Under the pieces are notes generated by a model. That model was not told the origin of the DNA, did not search any database, and was given only the letters and a program-made list of their open reading frames with translations. Shown here piece by piece: positions 17,848 through 27,327 of a stretch of DNA of 64,000 nt. Made by a program: the position numbers and the translations under genes. Source of the DNA: Leucobacter sp. UT-8R-CII-1-4 (GTDB lineage Bacteria; Actinomycetota; Actinomycetes; Actinomycetales; Microbacteriaceae); the NCBI RefSeq assembly GCF_030010235.1, contig NZ_JASCRS010000001.1:248001-312000 (forward strand). The letters run 5' to 3'. How positions within the stretch are numbered: position 1 is the first letter of the stretch; the number at the start of each line of letters is the position of its first letter.

Positions 17848-18605
17848 TTCACATTCACAACGTCACAAAGCGCTACAGCAACGAAGTTGCGATTGGACCG
17901 ATTTCGCTGGATCTGCCATCGGGCGGCATCATCGCCCTGGTGGGCCCAAATGGCGCCGGCAAGTCGACTCTGCTCACAATGATGGGTCGGCTGCTTAGCC
18001 CAGACGACGGCACGATCGAGGTTGGCGGCCTCGACGTGCACGAATCGCCCTCGAAAGAGGTGTCGACACGGGTGTCGATCCTGCGTCAAGAAAATCACTT
18101 TGTGACCAGACTCACGGTTCGTCAGCTCGTGGGATTTGGCCGTTACCCCTATAGCGGCGGCAGGCTCACTCAAGAAGACGAAGACAAAATCTCTGAGGCA
18201 GTCGACTTTTTGAACCTCACCGATCTTGAGCAACGCTTTCTCGATCAGCTCTCGGGTGGTCAGCGTCAGCGCGCCTATGTCGCGATGGTGCTCGCGCAAG
18301 ACACTGAATATCTGCTGCTTGATGAGCCACTGAACAATCTCGACGCACAGCACTCAGTGCAGATGATGCAGCAATTGCGTCGCGCGGCAGACGAACTCGG
18401 CCGAACCATCGTGATCGTGTTGCACGACATCAACTTCGCTGCCGCCTACAGCGACTACATCGTAGCGATGGATCAGGGCTCGGTCATTATGCATGGCAGC
18501 CCCGACGAGATTATTCGCGATGAGGTACTCACCCAGGTGTTCCGCACTCCGGTCACCGTGGTAGATGGCCCGCACGGAAAGATCGCGGCATACTACAAGT
18601 GCTAA
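17844..18605 (+). CDS. Siderophore ABC transporter ATP-binding protein (locus 2)
   Basis: The 253-residue ATPase has Walker A GPNGAGKST, signature LSGGQRQR, Walker B LLLDEPLNNLD and the switch histidine in VIVLHDINFAAAYSD, the pattern of FepC/YclP-type ATPases. GTG start overlaps the stop of the permease. It powers uptake through locus 2. As the only FecE/FepC-type ATPase in the window, it could also serve the permeases of loci 1 and 3, as shared ATPases are known in Gram-positive siderophore uptake. Confidence 0.95.
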   Translation: MIHIHNVTKRYSNEVAIGPISLDLPSGGIIALVGPNGAGKSTLLTMMGRLLSPDDGTIEVGGLDVHESPSKEVSTRVSILRQENHFVTRLTVRQLVGFGRYPYSGGRLTQEDEDKISEAVDFLNLTDLEQRFLDQLSGGQRQRAYVAMVLAQDTEYLLLDEPLNNLDAQHSVQMMQQLRRAADELGRTIVIVLHDINFAAAYSDYIVAMDQGSVIMHGSPDEIIRDEVLTQVFRTPVTVVDGPHGKIAAYYKC

Positions 18606-18608
18606 CGC

Positions 18609-18650
18609 AATGGGGTCAGCCGGGGTCGTGGCACCGCAGCTGACCCCATT
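18609..18650. terminator. Bidirectional hairpin between convergent ATPase and S9 peptidase genes
   Basis: Perfect 12-bp arms AATGGGGTCAGC (18609-18620) and GCTGACCCCATT (18639-18650) with an 18-nt loop. It fills the 53-bp gap between two convergent stops, so it probably ends both transcripts. The A/T ends give only a short U-rich tail. Confidence 0.75.
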
Positions 18651-18658
18651 TCGAGTGA

Positions 18659-20602
18659 TTACGCAGCTGGCACGTAAGTATCAAGCCAGGCGAGAACTCG
18701 ATCGCGGTAGTCGATCTTTTGGCTCGGCTTACCCTGCACAAAGAACAGGTGTGAGCCACCGGGGTAAATCACCATCTGACTTGGCACACCGGCTTCACGC
18801 AGACCTGCAAACCAGGCTTCAGCCTGCTGCACCGGGCAACGCTGGTCTTCGAGACCGTGCAGGATCAGCGTTGGTGTGCGTACCTCGTGCACATCGGCAA
18901 TCGGCGACACCGCACGCAGCTTCGCGTAGTCAAGGTTGTCACCCTGCCCCATTTCGATGCGCGAGAAATACCCAGCGAGGTCGGCGGTGTGCGCAATCGA
19001 GGCAAGGTCCGAGACCAGACCGCCAGCAATACCGGCAGCAAAAAGTTGCGGGAACTTGCTGGTGAGCGAGCAGACCGAGAACCCGCCATAGCTATAGCCA
19101 GTCACCGCGAGGCGATCCTTGTCAGCCAACCCCTCGGCAACAAGCGTGTGCAGCCCAACGGTGAGGTCGTCCGCGTCAATGTAGCCCCATTTACCGGTGG
19201 TGCCACCAAAAAACTCGTCGCCATAGCCGTCAGAGCCGCGCGGATTCACGATCAACACGCTCCAGCCCCGCGCAACCAGCTGATGGTGGTGCAAAAAGCC
19301 GGGGTTCGCGATAGGCATCCACGCGTTGTGTGGTCCACCGTGCACGTCAAGCAGCACCGGCGTAGCACCAACGGCATCTGCTGGTCGCAGCAACCAGCCC
19401 TGGACCCGAGTACCATCGGCTGTTTCAAACCAGCGTTCCTGCCAGTTTGCGCGCAGCAGCGTCTCAACAGGTACGTCAATCGCGAGTGAGGTGCGGTGGA
19501 TCAGCGAGCCATCGGGAGCGTGAATTTCGACCTCTGCGAACTCAGTATCGGTCGCACGCACAAAGGTCGTTGTTCCGTCGTGTGCCACGTCAAGGCCAAA
19601 AATGCACGAGCGGTCATCTCCAAAGAGCAACTCGGCCGGTGCAGCGGGATCGGTGTAGTCAACCGAATACACCTGTGCGACGCCGCCCTCACGAATCGTA
19701 AACATCACGGCTCGACCGTCGGCGCTGAATCGAAGCGCCGAGCCTGGGTAACCACCGTTGCCACCAACAAGCACATTTCGATCGAGCTCTGGCGCAAGTC
19801 TGCGCAGTTCGCCACTGGCCAGATCGATCAGCAACAACTGGGTATTTCCGGCAACCGGTTCTTGCAGGCCGGTGATAATCAGTGCCGAGCCATCTGGCGT
19901 GAACGCCGAGGCAGCACCGAGTCCAAGAAATCCCTCGAAGACCTGTTTGCCGTCTTTGCTGGCCACTTCAAGCACCTCGAACACGCTCACGTGGTGTTGA
20001 TCCCACGCATCGTCTCGCCAGGTCGAGAACGCGAGAAGGCGCCCATCAGGTGACCATGAAAGCGAAGATGCCGAGTGCATCCCAGAGCGCAGCACGGTAA
20101 CTTCGCCGCTCGCGCGATCAATCAGCAGAATCGAAAAGAGTGTGTCGCCAAAACGCCCCATGCCATCCATCTTGTGAAATGTGGTGCTGGCAACAAGCGG
20201 CTCACCCGGCAGGGTGGTTGATTCAATCACAACCACAGCAACTTTGCTGGCGTCGGGAGCCCAAGCAACCCCGCTCACACCAAAGGGAGCGGTATCGGCG
20301 GTGGTGACGGCGACGGTCTTTCCTGACTCGAGCAGTGCGAGCTGCCCGATACCACTCTCGGCGTCGATGAACGAAAGTGTGCCGTCTGATAGGTATTGCG
20401 GCGCCCGACCCTTCGCTACCTCGGCGATTGGGGCGGCTACGCCATCACGCAAGCGCCAAAGCGCCGAATCAAAACTGTCATCTTTGTGGTTGTCGACACT
20501 CACCACGAACGCCACTTCGCTTGCGTCTGGTGAAATTGCCGCAGCAGCAGGGGTACTAACTACCAGTGTGTCTTTGGTCTCGAGCAGAGGAACGGAGGTC
20601 AT
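18659..20602 (-). CDS. S9-family serine peptidase (prolyl oligopeptidase / acylaminoacyl peptidase type)
   Basis: A protein of about 647 residues with an N-terminal beta-propeller (repeats such as LSWSPDGRLLAFSTWRDD) and a C-terminal alpha/beta-hydrolase domain. Ser504 in GYSYGG, Asp586 in HGLEDQRCP and His618 in GGSHLF form the triad. HGGPHNAW is the oxyanion region. It should cleave short peptides, often after proline or from N-acylated ends, in the cytoplasm, since no signal peptide is seen. ATG at 20602 has AAGGA about 7 nt upstream. It starts 9 bp after the serine hydrolase gene, clearly in one operon. Confidence 0.92.
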   Translation of the reverse strand: MTSVPLLETKDTLVVSTPAAAAISPDASEVAFVVSVDNHKDDSFDSALWRLRDGVAAPIAEVAKGRAPQYLSDGTLSFIDAESGIGQLALLESGKTVAVTTADTAPFGVSGVAWAPDASKVAVVVIESTTLPGEPLVASTTFHKMDGMGRFGDTLFSILLIDRASGEVTVLRSGMHSASSLSWSPDGRLLAFSTWRDDAWDQHHVSVFEVLEVASKDGKQVFEGFLGLGAASAFTPDGSALIITGLQEPVAGNTQLLLIDLASGELRRLAPELDRNVLVGGNGGYPGSALRFSADGRAVMFTIREGGVAQVYSVDYTDPAAPAELLFGDDRSCIFGLDVAHDGTTTFVRATDTEFAEVEIHAPDGSLIHRTSLAIDVPVETLLRANWQERWFETADGTRVQGWLLRPADAVGATPVLLDVHGGPHNAWMPIANPGFLHHHQLVARGWSVLIVNPRGSDGYGDEFFGGTTGKWGYIDADDLTVGLHTLVAEGLADKDRLAVTGYSYGGFSVCSLTSKFPQLFAAGIAGGLVSDLASIAHTADLAGYFSRIEMGQGDNLDYAKLRAVSPIADVHEVRTPTLILHGLEDQRCPVQQAEAWFAGLREAGVPSQMVIYPGGSHLFFVQGKPSQKIDYRDRVLAWLDTYVPAA

Positions 20603-20611
20603 CAATGATCC

Positions 20612-22060
20612 TTAATTTGAAGCGTTTGCGGCCGACCCGACGACACCGGCGGGTTTGAAGGGTTCTGGGCTGCGCTCAAGCAAACGCCCGGTCCAAATGA
20701 ATTCGCGGCCCTGGTGGTTGACCCTTGAAATCTCAGCGGTGCGCCCGGAACGCTCGTACACAAAACGGTTTTGGCCCGCGGCACGAAGCGGGAACGAAGG
20801 CGCGGTCACTCCCGGCTTCGCTGACCAGGCATCACTCATGGCGGCCCGCACCACACCCGATTCGTCTTCGGTGATTTCGAGGCACATCCACGGCGAACTC
20901 CAATTGCCGATCAGATCGCGCAGCGCACCCTGATCTGCGAGTTCCTCGTCGCGCGGTACTGGCCGGGTAAGGCCGATCTCTTTCGCAATGATCTCTTCAA
21001 GCTGTGCAACAAAAGTGCTGCCCACCGCCGAGTTCGTCAGAATACAAATCGCAAAACCGAGCTCGGGGAACACCGTGAGGTTTGCGTTCTGCCCGATAGT
21101 GCCGCCCGAGTGGGTGAGCACCGGGGTGCCCCAGTCAGCAAGCGCCCAACCCAAGCCCCAACCGGTCATCGTGGTCGATACCTGGTCGAAGCTGTGTTGT
21201 TCAGAGCGCATCGCGAGGGCCGATTCGGGAGAAAGCACGTGCTCCCCGGTGAGGGCAACACCGTCGCGCAGATGGCTCGCTGCGAAGCGCAGCATAGTGT
21301 CAGCGGTGCCGGCGAGCAGACCGGCCGGACCGAGCGCGCGAGGGAGCTGCCAAGTTTTGGTTGCCACGGCCGGTGAACCATCTGGTTGCGGGTTGTGCCC
21401 GGCGGCCGTTTGATAGAGACCTGCGTCTGCCGTCTTCGAGAAGAGATCGGTGACGCCAAGAGGAGCTGCAATCTGAGAAATAATCAGGTCATCCCAAAGC
21501 TCGCCCCGAAGCTCAACAGCAATTGCTCCCGCAATCGAAAAGCCTGAGTTGCAGTAACTGTGCGGGCCACCAGCTTCGGTGATACTTTGCGCTTCTGGAA
21601 TGGTGTCAAGGTAGGCGTTCAGCGCGCCCTCATCTTCACCGGTGAATCGGAAGAAGTCACCCTCGATACCCGAGGTGTGGGTCAACAGATGGCGAACCGT
21701 GATCTGCTCGGTGGCTCCGTCGACGTCAGTTCGTAGCTTTGGTAGCACTTCGGCGACGGTGGTGTCGAGGGTAATTTTACCCTCGTCAATTAGCTGCATC
21801 AGCAGCGTCGTGGTCCACACCTTCGAAATTGAGCCGTAGTGAAAATGAGTGCGGTCATTTACCGGTGCGCCGTGGTCGCGGCTGGCAACGCCAGTGTTGA
21901 CCACACGAATTTCAGCGTCTTCAGCATTGTCTGAGTGCAGCATGAGCACCCCGACCTGGGCACCAGGGATATCAAGCGAGACTGCGAGATCATCAATTCG
22001 CTTTTGCCATTCGGCTGTAGCAAGGAGATCTTTGGGCAATGAAACGGACTGCGCTGTCAA
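20612..22060 (-). CDS. Serine hydrolase of the beta-lactamase/D-aminopeptidase fold (class C-like)
   Basis: The 482-residue protein has the penicillin-recognising fold motifs SISK (Ser77, Lys80), YCN (169-171) and HSGG, with a lipocalin-like C-terminal domain of about 120 residues. There is no signal peptide, which argues against a secreted beta-lactamase and for a cytoplasmic esterase or aminopeptidase. The TTG start has GGAGG 7 nt upstream. It is co-transcribed with the S9 peptidase and divergent from an AraC regulator gene, suggesting both enzymes degrade an imported peptide or amino-acid derivative. Confidence 0.88.
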   Translation of the reverse strand: MTAQSVSLPKDLLATAEWQKRIDDLAVSLDIPGAQVGVLMLHSDNAEDAEIRVVNTGVASRDHGAPVNDRTHFHYGSISKVWTTTLLMQLIDEGKITLDTTVAEVLPKLRTDVDGATEQITVRHLLTHTSGIEGDFFRFTGEDEGALNAYLDTIPEAQSITEAGGPHSYCNSGFSIAGAIAVELRGELWDDLIISQIAAPLGVTDLFSKTADAGLYQTAAGHNPQPDGSPAVATKTWQLPRALGPAGLLAGTADTMLRFAASHLRDGVALTGEHVLSPESALAMRSEQHSFDQVSTTMTGWGLGWALADWGTPVLTHSGGTIGQNANLTVFPELGFAICILTNSAVGSTFVAQLEEIIAKEIGLTRPVPRDEELADQGALRDLIGNWSSPWMCLEITEDESGVVRAAMSDAWSAKPGVTAPSFPLRAAGQNRFVYERSGRTAEISRVNHQGREFIWTGRLLERSPEPFKPAGVVGSAANASN

Positions 22061-22293
22061 AATGTTTCCTCCGGATATTCTCGGTTTCGAACATCCTTTC
22101 AGCTTCGGCGCCGAAGCGATTTGGACGGCTCAACCAATCCTGGACTGTTGATTGTCGAACTCGACAGACTCGATGCGTTGGGATGTTCTTCGACCCCAAA
22201 ATTTTAGCCAGTGCCTTGTTTGCCAGCGAGGCGGCGGCAACCGCACACAGGCATGCGATCCAGCGCGCTCGAAAGATATAACATCAAATTGTG
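22061..22293. promoter_or_regulatory. Divergent promoter region with two palindromes
   Basis: The 233-bp gap between the serine hydrolase and the divergent AraC gene holds the perfect 16-bp palindrome GCTTCGGCGCCGAAGC (22102-22117), and TGTCGAACTCGACA (22153-22166; TGTCGA arms around AC). Both are well placed to be operators for one or both genes. Their binding protein is unknown; the AraC protein encoded alongside is the first candidate, though AraC sites are usually direct repeats. Confidence 0.5.
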
Positions 22294-23277
22294 ATGCACG
22301 CACCGTCTGCGCCCCCGCACACAATTCGCAGATTCTCAACGTTTGACAGTCTCGGGAAGGCCGTCTCACGATCGTTTGTGCCTATGCTGCTCTCGGATTC
22401 GGGAGCAACACAGTCAAGCTTTTTCAGCGCGAGCATTCGCTCAACTGCGGTCGAAGACACCTATTTCTCTGACAACAGCGCTTCGGCGTCTCTCGCGTTG
22501 GGCCGAACGAGCAGCACCGTGCAGCAGGGTGGCAGCGGGTTTTACATGCTCAGTCTGCTGCTCTCAGGCTCAGGCGTGCTCTATCAAGACGGGCGTTCGC
22601 TGCAAATTCAGCCCGGGCATCTCGCGTTCTACGAAACTTCACAACCGCTCGCGCTGTTTTTGGGTGACGGACATCGTGAATTTGTTATGCGCTTTCCAAA
22701 AGACCGATTGCACTTGCCGACGGCGTACACCGATCAGCTCACAGCCACCGCAATTGATCGCGCGCATTCGCTTGGCGCGGTGGTACAAAGCTACCTATTG
22801 CATCTGCCAGAGCAATTGGCAACACAGTCTCCTAGCGTGCAGAGCAGACTCACCCGTACCGGGCTTGATCTGCTCGGCACCATGTTCGGTCAGATTCTAG
22901 GGGTAACTGCTGAATCGTATGATCCACGAGCACAGCTTTTGCAGCGCGTTGAGGTGTTTATCGAGGATCATCTGGCCGATGCAGAGCTCTCCCCCGAAAC
23001 AATCGCGAAAGCCCACTACATTTCGAGCCGTTCGCTTCGTGATCTGTTTCAAAGCACGGGCAACACAGTGAGCGGAACGATCCGCGAACGGCGGCTGCAG
23101 CGATGCCGTGCCGATCTGGCAAGCCCGAGGCTTGCGGCCCACAGTTGCGCCGCGATCGCTGCACGCTGGGGTTTTGTCAATCAGAGCCATTTCAGCAGGT
23201 CTTTTAAAGAGCGTTTTGGCCAGTCTCCGAGCGAGTTTAAGGCAGAACAGCTGCGAATACTCACGGCCACCGGCTGA
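22294..23277 (+). CDS. AraC-family transcriptional regulator
   Basis: A protein of about 327 residues with an AraC-binding-like sensor domain (about residues 40-190, including LQIQPGHLAFYETSQPLAL) and a C-terminal HTH_18 domain with the signature AARWGFVNQSHFSRSFKERFG. It lies between a divergent peptidase operon and a downstream amino-acid importer, so it may control one or both. The start is uncertain: GTG ATG in tandem at 22291 and 22294, with no clear ribosome-binding site; a later Met is possible. Confidence 0.85.
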   Translation: MHAPSAPPHTIRRFSTFDSLGKAVSRSFVPMLLSDSGATQSSFFSASIRSTAVEDTYFSDNSASASLALGRTSSTVQQGGSGFYMLSLLLSGSGVLYQDGRSLQIQPGHLAFYETSQPLALFLGDGHREFVMRFPKDRLHLPTAYTDQLTATAIDRAHSLGAVVQSYLLHLPEQLATQSPSVQSRLTRTGLDLLGTMFGQILGVTAESYDPRAQLLQRVEVFIEDHLADAELSPETIAKAHYISSRSLRDLFQSTGNTVSGTIRERRLQRCRADLASPRLAAHSCAAIAARWGFVNQSHFSRSFKERFGQSPSEFKAEQLRILTATG

Positions 23278-23315
23278 GACCAAACCGTTACCAAACTTGC
23301 CTCTCGCGGCAGCAG

Positions 23316-23335
23316 CCATGCCCCCAATGGCATGG
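23316..23335 (+). terminator. Short hairpin after the AraC gene
   Basis: Perfect 7-bp arms CCATGCC and GGCATGG around a CCCAAT loop, 39 bp after the AraC stop. No U-run follows. It may be a weak terminator or a regulatory stem. The rest of the 210-bp gap to the amino-acid binding protein holds a TTTGAC/TAGATT pair at 23395-23421 (15-bp spacer) that could be its promoter. Confidence 0.45.
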
Positions 23336-23487
23336 TGCACTCGCAAGGTCCAAGCGCCGACAAATCTCGATTTAGCATGACTTCAGGCATTGGGTTTGAC
23401 CCTGTTCCTGCAACCTAGATTTTGAGGATGCTGACCATTGCGGGCTTCCCAACGAGGTGAACCCCCAGTCCCAAAGGAGTGCAAAAT

Positions 23488-24393
23488 ATGCGCAACAGCA
23501 TAAAGTTCATTGGTCTTTTGACCACCGTCGGTCTCGGTCTCGGCCTGGCAGCTTGCGCGCCAGCAGCCGTCGACACCTCAGCGTCGAGTGAGAGCGATAC
23601 CGCTGCCGAAGCAATCACGGTAGAAAAGGTCGATGAGATCGCAGCGCTGCTTCCAGCCGATATCGCTGACAAGGGTTACATGCAGGTGGTAACGACCCTC
23701 GGCATGGCACCCATGAACTTCCCCAACACGAAGACGAATGAAGTCGAGGGGTTTAACCCTGACCTTTCACAGGCAGTCGCTGACGTGCTCGGTATCGAAC
23801 GCAAGCTTGATACCGCCACAATCGATCAGATCATTCCAGGTATTGACGCGAAAAAGTACGATGTGGCTTTCGCCAATATGGCGATCACCCCAGAGCGTCT
23901 CGAAGTCCTTGATCTGGTCGAGTACTATCTCTCTTCTTCGCAGGTGGGCGTGAAGCAGGGAAACCCTGAAAATGTTTCGATCGACGATCTCTGCGGCCAC
24001 GCGGTTGGGGTCTCGAACGGTTCGTTCCAACTGAATGTCGTGCTGCCAGAAATCTCTGATGCTTGCGTCGCTGACGGCAAGCAGGCAATTGATATTCAGG
24101 CTTACCCGGATCAGCAGAAGGCGCTGCTCGCAGTGCTCAGTGGCCGCATCTCGGCAGCCACGATGGACGGCCCAATTCTGCAGTACCTGATGACCAAGGA
24201 GCCTGAGATCGAGGCAATTGGCAAGGTTGGCCCAAGCGGCCCAAGCGCTATCGGCACGGGCAAGGAATCAGGCATGTCTCCTGCTATCACCGCCGCGCTG
24301 CAGCATCTGATGGATACCGGTGTCTACGACGAGTTGCTCGCTAAGTGGGGCATCCAGGATCTCGGCGTCGAAGAGGCGAAGGTTCTCCGTTGA
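23488..24393 (+). CDS. Polar amino-acid ABC transporter substrate-binding lipoprotein
   Basis: A signal peptide ends in LAAC (Cys23), followed by a family 3 (SBP_bac_3) fold: GMAPMNFPNTKTNEVEGFNPDL, then DVAFANMAITPERLEVLDLV and AVGVSNGSFQLN. ATG at 23488 has AAAGGAG 8 nt upstream. The hydrophobic ligand pocket cannot be read precisely. It precedes a permease and an ATPase with overlapping genes, then an ornithine-cyclodeaminase-like gene and an amine oxidase gene, so the ligand is probably an amino acid or derivative that these enzymes degrade. Confidence 0.93.
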   Translation: MRNSIKFIGLLTTVGLGLGLAACAPAAVDTSASSESDTAAEAITVEKVDEIAALLPADIADKGYMQVVTTLGMAPMNFPNTKTNEVEGFNPDLSQAVADVLGIERKLDTATIDQIIPGIDAKKYDVAFANMAITPERLEVLDLVEYYLSSSQVGVKQGNPENVSIDDLCGHAVGVSNGSFQLNVVLPEISDACVADGKQAIDIQAYPDQQKALLAVLSGRISAATMDGPILQYLMTKEPEIEAIGKVGPSGPSAIGTGKESGMSPAITAALQHLMDTGVYDELLAKWGIQDLGVEEAKVLR

Positions 24394-25346
24394 TCGCCGG
24401 CACGCAGCCCGCCACGATTGAGCGTGGGCAGACGACAACCAAACGTGTACTTCCGGCACGTCAGGGCGGGTTGCGTGCCTTCGGCATTGCAACACTCGTC
24501 GCACTCATCGCGGCGATTATTGCGCTCGCTTTCAACGAGAATTTCAAGTGGCCTATCGTTGGCGAGTTTCTTTTTGATCCAAACATTCTGATTGGCATCT
24601 CAAACACACTGCTCTTGACACTCTGCTCGATGGTCGCTGGCACCCTACTTGGAGTGTTGCTTGCGCTCATGAAGCTCTCAAGCGCCAAGCAGTTTTCGCT
24701 GATCGCTGATGGCTACATTTGGTTGTTCCGAGGCGTACCACTGCTAGTGCAGCTGCTGATTTGGTTCAACCTTGCCGCTCTCTTTCCAAGCATCGGGATC
24801 GGCATTCCCGGCACCGATTGGTTCATCGGATTCAACGCTAACCAGCTCATTAGCCCGTTTACGGCCGCGCTTCTCGCACTGACTTTGCACGAAGCGGCAT
24901 ATATGGCTGAGATTATTCGCTCAGGGATTCTCTCGATCGATAGCGGCCAGACTGAGGCTGCCGCCGTGCTCGGTATGCGCCCGGGACAAATCATGCGCCG
25001 TGTCATCTTGCCTCAGGCTATGCGGGTCATCATTCCGCCGACGGGCAACCAAGTTATCTCGATGCTCAAGACCACCTCGCTCGTGAGTGTGATTGCGCTG
25101 AACGACCTGCTGTACTCGGCTCAAATCATTTACTCCGCGAACTACAAGGTGATCCCACTGCTTCTGGTCGCGAGTTTCTGGTATCTCGTGATTGTCACCG
25201 CGCTCACGCTTGTGCAGTCGCGTATTGAGCGTCACTTCGGTCGCAGTGAACTTGCCCGTGCCGGCAAAAAGAATCCCAAACTGCCGAATAAATCCGCGGC
25301 AGCAAGTCGGGCGACCGCGACCAATCAGGTAGGAGAAGCACAGTGA
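24390..25346 (+). CDS. Amino-acid ABC transporter permease
   Basis: HisM/GlnP-type permease with five to six transmembrane helices, starting the core domain at [13 protein letters not shown], and carrying the EAA loop [25 protein letters not shown]-type contact to the ATPase (about residue 190-215). I chose the TTG at 24390, which overlaps the stop of the binding protein (TTGA) and is preceded by a GAAGG sequence. It ends with an Ala/Lys-rich tail and a GTGA overlap with the ATPase gene. Confidence 0.93.
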   Translation: MIAGTQPATIERGQTTTKRVLPARQGGLRAFGIATLVALIAAIIALAFNENFKWPIVGEFLFDPNILIGISNTLLLTLCSMVAGTLLGVLLALMKLSSAKQFSLIADGYIWLFRGVPLLVQLLIWFNLAALFPSIGIGIPGTDWFIGFNANQLISPFTAALLALTLHEAAYMAEIIRSGILSIDSGQTEAAAVLGMRPGQIMRRVILPQAMRVIIPPTGNQVISMLKTTSLVSVIALNDLLYSAQIIYSANYKVIPLLLVASFWYLVIVTALTLVQSRIERHFGRSELARAGKKNPKLPNKSAAASRATATNQVGEAQ

Positions 25347-26152
25347 GCATTGTGAGCGATACAAACGAACAAGCTGCAGTGGCCACCCCTGCGGTACAGG
25401 TCTCACACGTCTCAAAACGTTTCGGCGACAATGAGGTGCTCAGCGATATCTCGTTCAATGTGAACGAGGGCGAAGTGGTGTGTCTTGTGGGGCCGAGTGG
25501 CTCCGGAAAATCAACCATTCTGCGCTGCATCAATCGTCTCGAGGTCGTAACCACCGGTGATATTCATGTCTTCGGCGAGCGGGTTGGTTACGTTGACGAG
25601 GCACCCGGCGTGGTGCGTCTGGCGAATGCCAAGCAGTTGGCCGAGTCGCGTCGCGGTATCGGAATGGTGTTTCAGCGTTTTAATCTCTTCCCGCACATGA
25701 CGGCTGTCGAAAATGTGATGGAGGCGCAGCGCCAGGTACTGCGGCGAGGCAATGCCGAGGCAAAGCGTGAAGCTCTTCGCCAACTTGAACGAGTGGGCAT
25801 GCTGGATCGCGCAGACTTCTACCCTTCGCAGCTCTCGGGCGGGCAGCAGCAGCGCGTCGCCATTGCCAGGGCTCTCGCGATGAGTCCAAAAATCATGCTG
25901 TTCGATGAGCCCACTTCGGCGCTCGATCCGGAGCTGGTTGGTGAGGTGCTTCAGGTAATGCAGCAGTTGGCAAAAGAGGGCATGACCATGATCGTGGTTA
26001 CCCACCAGATGGGCTTTGCGGTCGATGTGGCAGACCGGGTGCTGTTCATGGATGGTGGCGTGATCATCGAAGATGGCCCCGCCGAGCAGGTTGTGCATCG
26101 GCCAAGCCATGAACGGGCAAAAGCGTTCTTCTCGCAGTTGGAGCTCAGCTAA
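25343..26152 (+). CDS. Amino-acid ABC transporter ATP-binding protein (GlnQ type)
   Basis: The 269-residue ATPase has Walker [10 protein letters not shown], signature LSGGQQQR, Walker [15 protein letters not shown] and the switch histidine in VVTHQMGFA, all typical of polar amino-acid importers. Compared with GlnQ it has an insert of about 20 residues after the Walker A region ([20 protein letters not shown]), as in HisP-like members. GTG start overlaps the permease; its stop overlaps the next ATG by one base, so the enzyme genes downstream belong to the same operon. Confidence 0.95.
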   Translation: MSIVSDTNEQAAVATPAVQVSHVSKRFGDNEVLSDISFNVNEGEVVCLVGPSGSGKSTILRCINRLEVVTTGDIHVFGERVGYVDEAPGVVRLANAKQLAESRRGIGMVFQRFNLFPHMTAVENVMEAQRQVLRRGNAEAKREALRQLERVGMLDRADFYPSQLSGGQQQRVAIARALAMSPKIMLFDEPTSALDPELVGEVLQVMQQLAKEGMTMIVVTHQMGFAVDVADRVLFMDGGVIIEDGPAEQVVHRPSHERAKAFFSQLELS

Positions 26153-27282
26153 TGACAAACACACGAATCGAATTTTTGTACCTTTCAGAACCGGACATGA
26201 TTGAAGCGGGCGTTACAGACATGGCTGCCTGTGTCGACACGATGGCCGAAGTTCTCGGTCTTTTTGCTCGCGGTGACTATCGGATGGCTGGACCCGACAA
26301 TGTCTCGCACGGTGCGCAGTTGTTTTTTCCGAAAGAAGAAACCTTCCCTGGTATGCCCGTCGATGGCCCCGATCGCAGGTTCATGGCAATGCCCGCCTAC
26401 CTCGGCGGTGATTTCCAGGTCGCTGGCTGCAAATGGTACGGCTCGAACACCAGCAACAAGGCGCTCGGCTTACCCCGGTCAATTCTGATGTTCACTCTGA
26501 ACGATAAAGACACCGGCGCACCTCTCGCGTATATGTCGGCCAACTTGCTGAGTGCCTATCGCACCGGTGCCGTGCCGGGAGTGGGCGCACGACTGCTCGC
26601 CCGTGAGGATTCGCGTGTGGTGGGCATCGTGGGCCCGGGGCCAATCAATAAAGCATCTTTTGAGGCGTACATGGCGGTTCGTCCCGGCATCACCACACTC
26701 AAAATTGCCGGTCTCCTGCAGCAAGACATTGATGGTTTTATGCACTGGGCAGAGTCGACCTACCCGCAGCTCACCTCGATCACTCAGGTCGAAGGCATCG
26801 AAGCAGCCGTTCGTGATTCAGATATCGTCAGCATCGCTGTGCCAACGCCCTCTGGCTCAGAGCACTACCCCACCGTCAAGAATGAGTGGGTAAAACCGGG
26901 CGCCTTTATCTGCTCTCCCTCGCACCTTGCGCTTGATGCGAGGCTGACCGCACGCGCCCGGCATGTGGTTGACGCACGCCCAATCTACGAGTCTTGGGCA
27001 GATGAGATTCCGGCACCTGCCTACGAATCAATCGGCCTGTGGGGAATGTCTCTTGTTGATCGGGTGCGCAACGGTGAATTTGCCCGCGAGAGATTCGAAG
27101 ACATCGGCGAAATCATTGATGGTCGGGCCGCTGGCCGAAGCCACGCAGACGAGATATTCATCTACGGCACTGGCGGAATGCCTGTTGAAGATGTCGCGTG
27201 GGCAACCAAGGTGTACCGCAATGCTCTGGAACGTGGGATCGGCACACAGCTCACGCTCTGGGACACTCCCGCCCTCGGATAA
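26152..27282 (+). CDS. Ornithine cyclodeaminase / mu-crystallin family protein
   Basis: The 376-residue protein has the family core: MPAYLGGDFQVAGCKWYGSN (substrate-binding Lys region), SAYRTGAVPGVGARLLA and the dinucleotide-binding VVGIVGPGPINKASFE. Members include ornithine cyclodeaminase, alanine dehydrogenase, ketimine reductases and opine-like synthases. From memory, close homologues are sometimes named tyramine oxidase subunit B; I cannot verify that. It overlaps the ATPase by one base and is followed by a sarcosine-oxidase-like gene, so it probably handles an imine or amino acid formed or consumed by that oxidase. Confidence 0.82.
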   Translation: MTNTRIEFLYLSEPDMIEAGVTDMAACVDTMAEVLGLFARGDYRMAGPDNVSHGAQLFFPKEETFPGMPVDGPDRRFMAMPAYLGGDFQVAGCKWYGSNTSNKALGLPRSILMFTLNDKDTGAPLAYMSANLLSAYRTGAVPGVGARLLAREDSRVVGIVGPGPINKASFEAYMAVRPGITTLKIAGLLQQDIDGFMHWAESTYPQLTSITQVEGIEAAVRDSDIVSIAVPTPSGSEHYPTVKNEWVKPGAFICSPSHLALDARLTARARHVVDARPIYESWADEIPAPAYESIGLWGMSLVDRVRNGEFARERFEDIGEIIDGRAAGRSHADEIFIYGTGGMPVEDVAWATKVYRNALERGIGTQLTLWDTPALG

Positions 27283-27327
27283 CTTGAATCAGCAACGGTT
27301 TTCACTAGACAAAACGAGATGTAGGCA

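Noticed and set aside
20612-22060. Calling the serine hydrolase a beta-lactamase resistance gene
   Set aside because: It has the fold motifs but no signal peptide and an added C-terminal domain, and it is operonic with a peptidase.
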